Below are positions 37,201 through 48,366 of a DNA stretch of 64,000 nucleotides, in pieces. Numbering within the stretch: the stretch's first letter is position 1; every line of letters starts with the position of its first letter. The notes below the pieces were generated by a model. That model ran no database searches. It worked only from the letters and a program-made list of their open reading frames with translations, and was not told the DNA's origin. The stretch is from Sordaria brevicollis. Lineage: Eukaryota > Ascomycota > Sordariomycetes > Sordariales > Sordariaceae. Position numbers and translations under genes: made by a program. The DNA lies in NCBI GenBank assembly GCA_033439795.1, contig JAUTDP010000001.1:1798001-1862000 (forward strand), written 5' to 3'.

Positions 37201-40200
37201 GTTAATATAATTTTAAAAAGCGTTAAGGGCGCCCTAAAAGCTAAAAAGTATAATTAAAAACTCGAATAGCCTAAATTTTATTATAAACGTAATTAATTAT
37301 TTGTAACCTTCCTTAATATAGACCCGGTTAAAGGTAATAATAATATCCAATTTAATAAAAATTTTAACGCGGTAAATAATATCGAATATTTTTTTAATAA
37401 ATAGAAACGGGTAACGGAATTTAAAAATAACGTTATTAATACTTCGGTAATTAATATAAACGCGGACTCCTCTTCCCGGCTTTTTAATTAAAAATATAAA
37501 AACGGAGGCTTCTAATTACAATAGGCGGATGAACTTCTTTTTTAAATTATCGTTAATCTATTTTTTAATAATATTAAATTCTTTTAAATTAAAAGTATAA
37601 TTATAAGAAACGGGTAATATAGCGTTAAATTTGAATTCGAATTTAAAATTATAAAACCGGTTAGGGGGTAGCGTATTAATATTTTCTTAACGAAAATTAT
37701 TCGTCTATTATTAATATTACCGAAATAATTTTTATTAAATTTATATATCGGTTTTTAAGGGTTTATTTACCTTTTTATAAAATTTAGTAATATTTTTAAA
37801 CGTAATTTTATTAATATTAATATTATTAATAATAAAATAACGGTTAATAATTTCTTTACAAATTTAAAAATTGGAAGTATCCTTTATAAATATAATTAAA
37901 ACGGAAATTTTAATTACCTTAATAACTTCCTGATTTCTAATACTATAGAATATATTAATTTAAATATAATAATTATTACCGAAGAACTTTTTATAATAAA
38001 TTATTTTATTATTTATAATATCTTTAACTATATTAACTATAAAATTATTATTAATTACGTTCGGGGTTAAAGCGCCTTTTTCTTCCGTTATTTTATTTTC
38101 GTCTATTATATATTAAATATTTTTTACTATATTTACCCTTATTATACGGATAATTTAAAATTTATATTTTTCGGCGAATTAATTAAATATAATTATTAAA
38201 AACTCCTTAATATCAATTAGATCGAAGGGTCCCTTAAAAATATAATAAAAATAAACTAACGTTCGATAATTGGGGAAAGAAATATATACTCCTCCAATTA
38301 AATAATATAGCGCGGGGATTATACGTAATAGAGGAGGGGGGTAATAACGTATTATAGCCGTTAATATAAGAATTTAACCGCTAATAACTTTATTAATAAG
38401 GACCGCGCTTATTTTATTAATAACCTTCTATTTAAATTTATTAAAATATTAATAAATAGAGCGTTTAACGATCGCGGAAATAAAAATCCGACGAGCGGCC
38501 TCCGATAATAAAGCGGAGGCATTAAATTTTCCTTTATTAGGGACGTTTAAAACGGAAGGTTTCTAATATATTAATCGCATCCTAAAGGAATTCTTAAAAA
38601 TAATAATAAAGGGTATACTATTAAAAATAATAATTAAAAGCGTATTAATATTATATTTATATAATAACGGTACGTAATATAGGTAGCGGGGTATTTTTAG
38701 GGGAAAATAACCACATTATTCGTAAACGGAGCCGAAAATAAAGCAATCGCTAGGCTAATCGATATTAGGGGTATAATAAATTAATTATAAGTATCCGAAA
38801 ATAATAAAATTATCCTTTATAAAATTATAAATAAAGAGATTAATTAATTCGGGTTATACGCCGGTATTTATAATTAGGCGATTAAAATGTATAATACTCC
38901 CTTTCGTTTAATTATTAACGAAATATAGGAATTTAAAGAATTGGAATTTAAAAGTTAGGAAATTATTATATAAAATAAAACGACGGTTAATAAATTTTAA
39001 AGCGGTATAACTATTATTAACGAATATAATATAATATATTTTACGCGGTCTATAAAATAAATAAATAAAAAGATTTAATAAATTAAAAGATTTATAATAG
39101 TTATTTATAAAAAATTTATTAATTTTAATAATTTTAAATTTAATTATAAGGATACTCTTTAATTATCCTCCTCTTTATTTATACTTAATAAACGTTAACC
39201 TCTAATTACAATTTAAATAGGAGGCTATATATTTCCTTAATTATTAATAAAGTTATTCTTATTATTTATAACCGGGCCTACGAAGCCGTAAGGGTATATA
39301 GAAGTAAAATAATAAATAAACTATTATTATAATATAAAATAATTAGGAATTAGGGTATTAGGAGCGGGAATACCTATAATATTAACGTTATAATAATTAT
39401 ATTAATTATATCCGTACTAACTTTAAGCGGAGCGCTATTATTAATTACCATTATTATTATTATTTTTCTCCTTTTCCTTTTTATTCTTCTTCTCCTTCTT
39501 CTCTTTCTTTCTCTCTTTACGTAATTTACGTTTAAATACCTCCTTTTTAAATTAAATATAACCTTTATACTTGGTAAAAAAATAGCCTTTACGATTATAA
39601 TGGGTATAAATATTAATTTTTATATAATATTAGAATATATTATTATTAATTATACGGGAGATTTAAACGTCGGAAACGGATATAAAATCGAAATTTATAA
39701 CGGTACCGCCTTCGTTAATAATAAATTTAAGAACGGAGCCGTTCATATTATTAAAAGCGGAATTAGAGTTGGTAATAGGGTTATTAATATTAAATTTATA
39801 ATAGGGGTTAACGATTTTATTATATTAATCCTTCTATTCGAATTACTTAGCGAAATCGTAGGTTATTTCAAATTATTCGTCGAATTTATTATCCTTAGGC
39901 TAAGGGCGCTATAAAATAATAATATTATAAAAGTAATTGGTTAAACGTTAATGGAGGTAATAAATTTTTATATTATTATTAAATTAGTAACGTTCGATAA
40001 TAGTAACGAATTTATCTTCGAAATTAAATTATTTTATTTTATTTATTTTTAAATCTTCGAATTTACGACGAATTTAAACTACGGTATTAATATTATTATA
40101 TTTATTAACTACTTATTTAAATAAATCGAAAATAATAAATTCTTTAATTAATTTATTAAATAAAATCTTAATAAATTCGGGTTCGATTACCTCTTAAAAC

Positions 40201-41399
40201 TTATTATAAAAGGAGTAGGAGATTAAAGAAAATTTAATATCCTCGGTTTTAAAAGCGGAAGGCTTATCCTTAAAAGCGAATAAAATATTAATGCGCTATT
40301 AACGAAATTTAATAATTTTCTTAAGAACTTTATTAATATTATCGAAAGCGGGGGAGACGACGATATACGATATTGATTTATAGCTATTACCGCCGTTACT
40401 TCCGATTAGGTTATTAATAATTATATTATTAAATTCGGATTCGGAATTATTAAAATTAGAATTATTATTATTATTATCGTTGGGTAAAGGTATAAATGTA
40501 GAATTAGTAGGTTTAAATAGATACTAATAAAGGTCGTTAATTATTTTTTAATATTTAATTATTTCGTATTTAATTATATTTTAAGAATTAATTTTAAAAT
40601 TAGAGTAATACTTTTAAGCGTTGGATAAATTTTATTAAAGGGCGGTTAAACGAATTTAGAAATTATTAACAATATCGTTATATTAAAAAGCGGCGTTAAT
40701 AAAGGTTTATTTATAGGCGTCGTATTAAATTTATTATTTAGCGGCGGCGTCCGAAAATTAAAGGGTATAATTAATTTAAAAAATTGCGAAATTAATATTA
40801 AAAATCGTATTAATTTAATCCTTATTTTAAATTAGGATACAAAATTAATCGAAATCCTAACGTAATTAATTATTCTCGTCTTTAAATTATTAAAAATCTT
40901 CCTTAATATTTTAAAATTCAGTAATAATAGAAATAATATTAGATTATATAAAGTAAATAAATACGTAAATAGCGGTTAAGATTATAAAATAATTATTTAA
41001 ATTAAAAGTTTAAATAATAAAAATCGGAATAATAATAAAATTGTTATTAAATATATAAATAACGTCGGTAAATTAATCCCAAAATTCGATATTACGAAAA
41101 TTAACGTTTCTAATTTCAAAAAGTGTAATAGCCGTAACGAAGGTATTAATAATTATAGCGGGGATTAAATTGGATATTAATCGTTTAAATTAATATATTT
41201 TAATAAATATAAAGGAAAAGAAAGTACGAACAATTATAATAATAATATTTATTTTAATAATTATTTAATATAAATTAATTACAGAGCTATCATTAGAGCG
41301 TTAATTATTAAAAAAACGAATTTTAATATTAATTAATATAGTTAACGATTAATCTTCTTCGAAAATTACGTACGTAACGTTAAAGAAAATATAATAAAT

Positions 41400-41685
41400 T
41401 ATTAAAGGATAACGTTAGTACCGTTAAGTATATAATAAAATATATATTATTATACGAAAGAAGGGAAAGGAGAAGTATATATAGAGGATTAGATATATAG
41501 GCGCGAGCTTATACCCTAGTCTGTACGTACTTACGTAATATTATACGTAATTATAGGTGACTAGATTTGGACTATATTGAGCTATAGTATGCGTACTATA
41601 GTCGGGAATGGTCGCTGGGGATCTGGGCACCTATATAAGTGGTCAGTGCGTATACCGGGTATGGCACAGGTATAATCCTGTGACA
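41400..41685 (-). repeat. Right LTR (5' LTR) of gypsy element 2
   Basis: Same length as 34,008-34,293. The inner half is mutated, but the last 130 bp (41,555-41,685) keep many TG/CA and end in an intact CCTGTGACA. Confidence 0.9.
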
Positions 41686-41690
41686 TTTTT
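41686..41690. repeat. Target-site duplication TTTTT, right copy
   Basis: Matches 34,003-34,007. Confidence 0.75.
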
Positions 41691-42760
41691 CTGGTTTTTC
41701 GAAAGGGGGGGGGGTAATTTAGTAATATATTAAACTGTTCTTCGATTATACTATTAAAGGAGGGGGATAATTTAAAAGAATATTTATTAAAGTGCTTAAC
41801 CTATTATATAGTTCGATAGGCATTATTATATCCAATTATAGTATTAATTATAATTATATTTAAATTAACCTCGTAGTTAGTTTGTACGTTACTTTAAATT
41901 TGTTTATTATATTTATTAATTTAAGGTAGATTAACGTTAATTATATTTAAAAAAAATAAGTTTGAATTTTACTATAATTTAAGTTTTAAATATTAGGAAG
42001 GAGGGTATACTTTTTATTATAATTAATATAGTATTAATAATAATAAAATTTTCTTTATTATTAGGATTGAAAATAACCCTTCTTATACGTACCTTATTCT
42101 TTATAAATAATATTTATTACTATAATAATTAGTAAGGAAATTATACTAAAATAATATAGGAAATAAAATTAATAAGAAATATTTTTATAATTCCTTTAAT
42201 CTCCCCTATTTAGAAGGGAGATTTATTTATATTTTAGATATTTTCTTCCTTAATATTGAAATTAATATAAATAGTTTTAACCTTTTTAAATTAATCTTTA
42301 AGGGAATTTAGCTGGCCTTTTACGCTTATGCGTTTTATATCTTTAAAATTGGCCGCTTTAAATTCGAATTTTAAATATTATTTCTTTTATTTAATTGCCC
42401 ATTATCGATATAATTGGGTAAATAGGGGAGATAGTTTTTAATCCTTTAATTAATTAATTAATTTGATAAGGGAAGAATTAATTATAGGGAAATAACTACG
42501 GTTAGTAATTTAAATTATAATATTAAATACTTTATCCTCCTCTTCGGTTAATATAATTAGGCAATAAATATTTATATTTATTAATAACGGTTTTTTATCT
42601 TTAATAAATATTATATATTTTTTAATAATAATTTCGTTAACGTTAAAGAGTTCGCTAACGGTTTTGTATATAATTCTCCCTTTATTTTTAATTTTAGTAT
42701 TAGCCTTCGTTCGAGACGTAGTGGATCGGGTTACAGTCGTAATTTAACCTATAAGAAAAT
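41691..42760 (-). pseudogene. Pogo-type transposase, fragment 1 (HTH and first DDE part)
   Basis: The minus strand from about 42,710 reads an N-terminal helix-turn-helix (VSELFNVNEIIIKKYI) and then LTEEEDKVF, the junction typical of pogo-family CENP-B-like binding domains. Further on, LKFEF and INFK-like residues match the second helix-turn-helix. NIKEENI near 42,240 is the region of the first catalytic Asp (NxDE, here RIP-changed). NFIIINTILIIIKSIPSFLIFK is the following strand pair (T-x-x-x-I-x-A-D-G-x-x-x-P-P in relatives). Stops are all of the CAA/CAG/TGG-derived type. A run of 10 G lies at 41,705-41,714. Confidence 0.8.
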
Positions 42761-42900
42761 GCCGAGCCGCTTTCTTTATACGGAATATAACCTTTAGATT
42801 AAAGATAGGTATAGTAAAAGTATATATAATCGATAAATTTCGACGAAACGAATAGAATGAGGTTATTTATAAAAAATTTAATGAAGATTTGGTAGAGTTA

Positions 42901-42990
42901 TTATTGTGTGTAGATTCTAGAGCGTTACAGAGCTTGCGCGTTACAGGTAAAACTCCCGACTCTCAGAGGGACGAGGAGAGGAGGTTGGCT
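42901..42990 (-). repeat. Right terminal inverted repeat of the pogo-type element
   Basis: Reverse complement of 24,837-24,928. The inner 25 bp show RIP-like differences; the outer part is unmutated and passes directly into normal-GC host sequence at about 42,991. Confidence 0.85.
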
Positions 42991-45583
42991 TGGCGAACGC
43001 GGGCCCCCAAAGGTAGGCCCCACAGCCCATGGTCTGTGCCCCTAACCGACGAGTAGTACCGGTATCTCGATCTCAGGCGGAAGACCGAAGAGGTGCCCAC
43101 GCGGCGCCCAGGCGGTGCGATGCTGGCAGGATTGGTAGAGCTTCCTTTGGCCTTGTTATGCATGCAGTGGGCGGTCCGAGGCTCTCTTGCCTCCTCTGAT
43201 TCGACATAGGGTGCTAGACCATGAACGAGGCGGGCGAATCGTTTGTTTTCTCGTTGGATCGTGGGCTTGCGGTAGTGCCCATACCATGCCATATCGATGC
43301 CATGTTGATGCAAGTAGGTCTGGTTCGTCCGTCCTTTTCGTCTGCCGTTCCCGCCGCCGCCGTTCGTTCGTTGATGAGCCCTAGGCCCAACACTCTCCTC
43401 GTCGCCCTCAGGTAGTGAATGGGTAGGCGTAAGCAGCCGGAAATGGCCCAGAACCAGTTGGATTGTTTATGGTTGGGGTTAGGCACAGACGCATTCTCAT
43501 GCAACTCTCCATCTAAGACTCTGTGCCTTTGTTCTGCTGTGTCGTTTTTTTTTTGGCGGTATAGGGAGCGCTGTTAAGCCCGGCTTGGGCAAAGAGTTTG
43601 TTTGAATTGCCCGCCTGAACAGTTGCCCGATTCTGGACAAGAAGGGGATGAAAATTGGGGACTGCGCAGGAATTGCACAAATAGACGAGGCAAAGGCGGC
43701 GAAGGATGAGAGTGAGTCCAGCAAAGGCATTCATCCATTCATCCACCCATCCATCCCTCGGTCCATTGTCCTGTTGCTGTCGGTCTGTAGGTGAGGCCGC
43801 AACGCTGCAGCTGACAAAACCCCAACCAAGCCTGGCGCATTGGGTTTGTACGTACATGGCAACAAGGTTCAAGTTCGGTAGGGGTCGAGGCATGAAACTT
43901 GACACGGCCTTGAACTCCCGTCGGACGGTTAGCAACATGATTCCCAGACAAATAATCCCTTCCACCTCATCGAGGGCACCCTCGGTCACCATCAATTCTG
44001 TTGATAATGACAATGTGTGTAGGTAGTACTGTACACTATCTTGCCCTTAACAAGCTGTGTCCCCCATCAAACCTTGATCGAGCTCTGGTCGACTCAACGG
44101 GAATTGGATGGAGACAGCGAGGAGGGAGGGCGAGGTCGGAATGGAAGCTCGCTCTTGATTCGAAAGTTTTTGAGCAAGTGAGGAGTGCAGGGCCGTGTAG
44201 CGAACGAGGAGGAGAGGAAAGATGCCGGTAGGTCGCTGAGACGCTCGAAACATGACGGGATTGGACGGACGGGCCACTTGGGGTTGCGAGGGGCGGGGCT
44301 GGTCGCATCTGGTGCAATCCCGGCGAGGTGCTTGTGCACCAATCAGCCAGAGGGAAACGCCTTCCAAGTGGACGAGGCCGTGGCCGATAACTGTCGATAG
44401 GTGCTTCCCGGTGGGCTTTTCTACCCTTTCCAGGTGCTGTCAGCCCCGCTCGTTAGGTCTTGTCTGGCAACTCTGGCTCCATCCGTATAGGTGCGTGCAG
44501 ACATGGGGCCTTGGCTGCAGTATCTGGCCAATCATGGGCCGCAGATTCAATTGGTCCTTGAACCTTGCGCGCCCTGCCACAAGGCTAATTCAAAGCCGAG
44601 TACCTACTGCAGTCCCTCGTCGCTCCTCCCCCAGGTAGCTTCAGTTTACCACCCACAGCCTCACCTCACTGTATCGCAACCAGTGAGTACCTGGCTGCTT
44701 AACAGCCCGCAGAGCCAGCCAGCCAGCCTCTGGGCAACCTGGAACCTTGTGGCTGCACGCTCACTTCCACTTGCCAGGCCCTCACCTCCTCATTTTTCTG
44801 CTCTGTCTTCGAGGCGAGACAACCTGACCTCAGAATTTCCCAAACTGAACCTGAACTTTCCCCCCCGCTTCTCTCTTTCCACCCATCTTGTCCGTCCAGT
44901 GGCTGACCTGACCTTTTCTGCCGACCGACACGACTCACCTCGACAGCGTCGCCAACACCACAGAAACAACACGACGGCACTAATTCTGGAGTTCGCCCAT
45001 CTTGTCTTGATCAATTGTTGTTATCTTCTCTCTTCACTTTTCTGCCTTTTGGCCCGTCTTTTCCGGTGTGGCAGGCAAATTCTCACTGACACCACAAGTG
45101 GAAGTTTCTTCTGTATTGATTGACGACCATTGTAATCCGATTCTCTCCCGGCGACAGCGCATTTTCCCCATCAGCCAGACGTTTCTGTCTCTTTAGGCTG
45201 GCGTACCCCTCAATTAAAAGGTCCCAAGACCGCCTCCTTGCCGCGTCTGCTGCCGTCCAGGTCGGCCGCTCTGTAAAGGCTTATTTGGGCTTCGCTGCCT
45301 CGTCCAGCCAGCCTTATTATCGCAGCTCCAGCCAAATTCCTGTACCCCTGTCCTGTCTGGCCTCCGTGCCGTGTCCATTGTGGCCTCGACAGATCCATAC
45401 CTACTACTGTACCGACACTGATACTGCTATCTACCTTGCGAGGTCGAGCTTGTTCAGCCTAGAGGTAGCTAGCTAGCTACTTCATTGCACTCCCCGGACG
45501 CCCAATTCTTCGTCTTCGACCTCCTCCAACCCACCGTCACCGCCTAGTGTGATATACTCAAAGTGGCCGATATCGACGACACC
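42991..45583. other. Long intergenic region and probable leader of the caspase/zinc-finger gene
   Basis: This is 2.6 kb without a supported gene. It has short repeats (ATCC near 43,730; GCCA near 44,705) and becomes C/T-rich on the plus strand from about 44,600, as fungal promoters and leaders often do. The open frames at 43,513-44,013 (-) and 44,491-45,123 (+) look like composition artefacts. A perfect 16-bp palindrome, GTAGCTAGCTAGCTAC, lies at 45,465-45,480. Confidence 0.5.
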
Positions 45584-48366
45584 ATGGACCCTCCATCGAA
45601 GCGGAGGAGATTGGCTCCCAAGGTTTCCGATTCTCCAGCCCAATCCGCCATGCCCTCGACCACTCCTCAGCCTCAGCCTCAAGCTCAGGCTCAGGCTCAG
45701 GGCCAGGGCCAGCCGCCAGCCCAGTCTTTCCCTCAGGACCAGGTTAGTAGTAGCCTTGTTAGGACTCTATCCATCATGTCTCTTCTAACCGCCCACCTTC
45801 TTCGCAGCAACACTTCCAGCCTGCCGCCGAAACACTCGTATCGCCTGCACAGCCCTCGCAGTCCGCACCACTCACCGAACGTGGAGAGTTCGAGGCTTAT
45901 GCGAGACATCTCCAAGATGCTGCCATGTACATCAAGATGGTCAAGGAGCAGCTTGTTCCGCACAGGAGCGTGTCGGTGCTGATGCTGAGATGGGAGGAAG
46001 ACGTCAGTGTTGAAGCGGACATGTTGGTCTTGGAGAAGGTGTTTCGGGACCGGTACAACTACAGCACCGAGAAATGGGTCATCCCTACCGTACCTAACCC
46101 CAGCATCAAGCTAAGTTACCAGATGGCCTCTTTCCTCGAAAACGCCGGTCCTGATCACCTCTTGATCGTCTACTACGCCGGTCACGGTTTTGTCGGCCAA
46201 GACCACCACCTTTATTGGGCCTGGTAGGTTTATTCTCTTTCTTCCAGCCTTGCGCCCACTTGTTTCCCACACTGACAATTTGGCTACAGCAATGCTCGCG
46301 AAGATGCTGCAAAGCTCAAGTGGGACGGTGTCAGGTGTCTGTTCGAAGACGCCCAGCCAGAGATTCTGCTCCTGTTAGACACTTGTGCCATCAAGGATTC
46401 GACTCCCGCTGGTAGTCACGGTACCAAACAGGCTATTGCTGCGTACACGCCAGATCAGAGCTCAAGAGAGGCCGGTCCTCGCTCCTTCACGGCCACCTTA
46501 GCTGATACTCTTGCCAAGCTTGCCAGCGGGCGTCCCTTTAGCGTTCAGAAGCTTCTTGATGAGGTAATAACGCTGCGGCAACACGAGAGCGCCCAAGCCC
46601 TCGCCAAGCTGGTCAACGGCGCAGCCAAGATGGCTCCGCCCGAGAGAGTCCCCGTGTCATTCACCTTGACTCCTGCCAAGGGGCGCGACATCGTTCTCGG
46701 GCCCCTGAAAAAAGAGGTTGCGCAGCTGCAATCGCCTCCGCAAACCGCCGACGTGGATGGGGATGCCTGGAGGTCGACCCGTGATGACCAGCCGCTCAGC
46801 GCCGCAGAAGTGGCCGACCTTACTTTCGAGGAGAGCAGCAGGGTGTTGGTGTGTACCACGTTTGTGGGAGATGCGAGCGCAGATATGGGCTTCTTCCACC
46901 AATGGCTCCACAACCCTCCGTCTGTTGCCTCCAAAATTACGGTAGAGGGCATGTTCCTCGGGCCTCCCACTATGCTCTTGATCTCAATGCCGCTCTCGAT
47001 ATGGAACATCGTCCAGCACGACAAGGTCTGCTGTTTCCTGGGATACATCAGTTCACACAACATGATCCATCTCTACCAGCGACTTGTCAAGTCTACCGCA
47101 AACGGCCAGCCAATAGCCAGAGACTTTGAGGATGGCCGCATTCTGTTAGAAGCACGAGAGGCTGCTGCAGGTAGCCCGTCGCTGAACCGGCGAGAACACA
47201 CAAACCACTATTCTTCTCTCGCACAGGACAACCAACCACGTCAGGAGCAACGGATCCCGCTTCCCACAACCAACGGCGCTGTGCCTGTCACCCCTGGCGC
47301 TCCAGGCCAGACCCCCGGTCCCAAGGCAAAGGAAGACACGGAGGATTCCGACGAGATGAAAGAAGCTGCAGAACAGCTCAAGATGTTGAGTGATCTCCAC
47401 GCACAGAGCAGCAGGGTCGGAGATAGTATTGCCGTCAGGCATCCCGAGGAGCCTGGTGCTTCCGATATGAACGACGTTGTTATGGATGAGATTCATTATG
47501 GCGGTGTGCCGCCCTATGGTACCCCTCGTGCTAAGGTCGGAGTGGTTAACGGTAAGCTTCCTAGTGAAAGCCCGAGGGTAGCAGCAGGGAGGAGGCCGCT
47601 TCAAAAGCAGGTGTCGAAGCAGGAGACGCGGTGTAGCCTCTGTAGCCACGCGCCATTCAAGGACTCGTCCTCGCTCCGCAAGCACATCGCAGCTGCTCAC
47701 ACGCGGCCCTTCCCATGCGCTTTCTCCTTTGCCGGATGTGCAAGCACGTTCGGATCCAAGAATGAATGGAAGCGTCACATAGCCTCTCAGCACCTGTGCC
47801 TGCAATATTATCGGTGCTCGGCCTGCCCTCAAAGTAGCGCCGATGGCAAGGGTAATGAGTTCAACCGCAAAGATTTGTTCACGCAGCATTTGCGGCGAAT
47901 GCATGCTCCGGCGGTCTTTAAGAAGCCCGGTACCAAGCCCGAGCCAGCACTTGTCGCTGAGTGGGAGGCGCATGTAAAGGAGATGCAGGCATCGTGTTTG
48001 GTAACACGCAGGCAACCTCCTCAGCGATCGTCTTGTCCGAAGCCCGACTGTCAGAGCGTTTTTGAGGGCGCCGGATCGTGGGACGAATGGACGGAACATG
48101 TCGGTCGCCATATGGAAAAGGGGGAGGCGGATCGTATGGGTGTTGACCGTCTCCTCGCAGAATGGGCGCTTGATGAAGGAATCATTGAGCGCATCGAAGA
48201 CGACAGGTATAGGCTCTGTCCGCAAAACGGATCAGCCATGCCCGCTGATAGGAACCCGAGTCAAACCTCGGTCCCTGCCGAAGTAATTGCGAAGAAGGAG
48301 GATGAGGATCCATCCATCACCGTGGCATTATCGGCGCCGGATTCGGACGGTATGGATGTGGACTGA
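45584..48366 (+). CDS. Caspase-like domain plus C2H2 zinc-finger protein (3 exons, 883 aa)
   Basis: Exons are 45584-45742, 45808-46223 and 46290-48366; all splice sites are GT-AG and in frame. The start MDPPSKRRRL has a good Kozak context and a nuclear-signal-like KRRR. A PQ/AQ-rich linker (residues about 27-53) is followed by a C14 caspase-like fold: LLIVYYAGHGF gives His179 and LLLLDTCAIKD gives Cys224, the expected catalytic dyad. A poorly conserved middle part follows, with an acidic segment near residues 430-460. Residues about 640-800 hold at least four C2H2-type fingers, starting CSLC and PCAFSFAGC; the third is irregular and the last begins CPKPDC. Related proteins exist in Sordariomycetes, often under misleading names. 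Function is unknown; nuclear signalling or a fungal cell-death role is inference. Confidence 0.85.

Larger units (their letters stand above)
34008..41685 (-). mobile_element. Ty3/gypsy-type LTR retrotransposon 2 (7.68 kb, RIP-mutated)
   Basis: Two 286-bp LTRs of equal length flank a RIP-mutated interior. A purine tract read as GAGGGGGGATAA on the minus strand adjoins the left LTR, placing the element on the minus strand. The reverse transcriptase box at 37,150-37,161 reads YFNN then IFIY on the minus strand, a RIP form of Y-[FL]-DD-I-[LF]-I-Y. The LTR sequence is unrelated to that of element 1, so this is a different family. No intact ORF remains; the open plus-strand frame at 39,600-39,914 is antisense and not a gene. 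Confidence 0.9.
24837..42990 (-). mobile_element. Pogo/Fot1-type DNA transposon, about 3.2 kb, carrying two nested LTR retrotransposons
   Basis: Inverted copies of a roughly 90 bp sequence bound this 18.2 kb block. Taking out the two LTR elements with one copy of each target duplication leaves 3,228 bp. The three remaining pieces read in one order on the minus strand: an N-terminal helix-turn-helix with TEEEDKVF, the first DDE part, then a LPSxTNxILQ-type segment, all diagnostic of pogo-like CENP-B/DDE_1 transposases. The frame is continuous across both healed junctions. The interior is RIP-mutated, so it is dead. A TA target duplication was not seen at the outer ends, so the exact boundaries are uncertain. 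Confidence 0.8.

Noticed and set aside
39600..39914. 104-codon plus-strand frame in gypsy element 2
   Set aside because: Antisense to the element's coding direction and inside RIP-mutated sequence.
24837..42990. The 18-kb block as one giant cargo-carrying transposon (Starship- or Maverick-like)
   Set aside because: The interior is explained by two LTR retrotransposons with target duplications inside a 3.2 kb pogo-type element; no tyrosine recombinase, polymerase B or cargo genes are seen.
44491..45123. 210-codon plus-strand frame before the caspase/zinc-finger gene
   Set aside because: C/T-rich leader sequence with S, P, L and R bias; no domain, and several other frames are also open there.
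47146..48225. 359-codon minus-strand frame
   Set aside because: Antisense to the zinc-finger exon, which has clear domains and splice structure.
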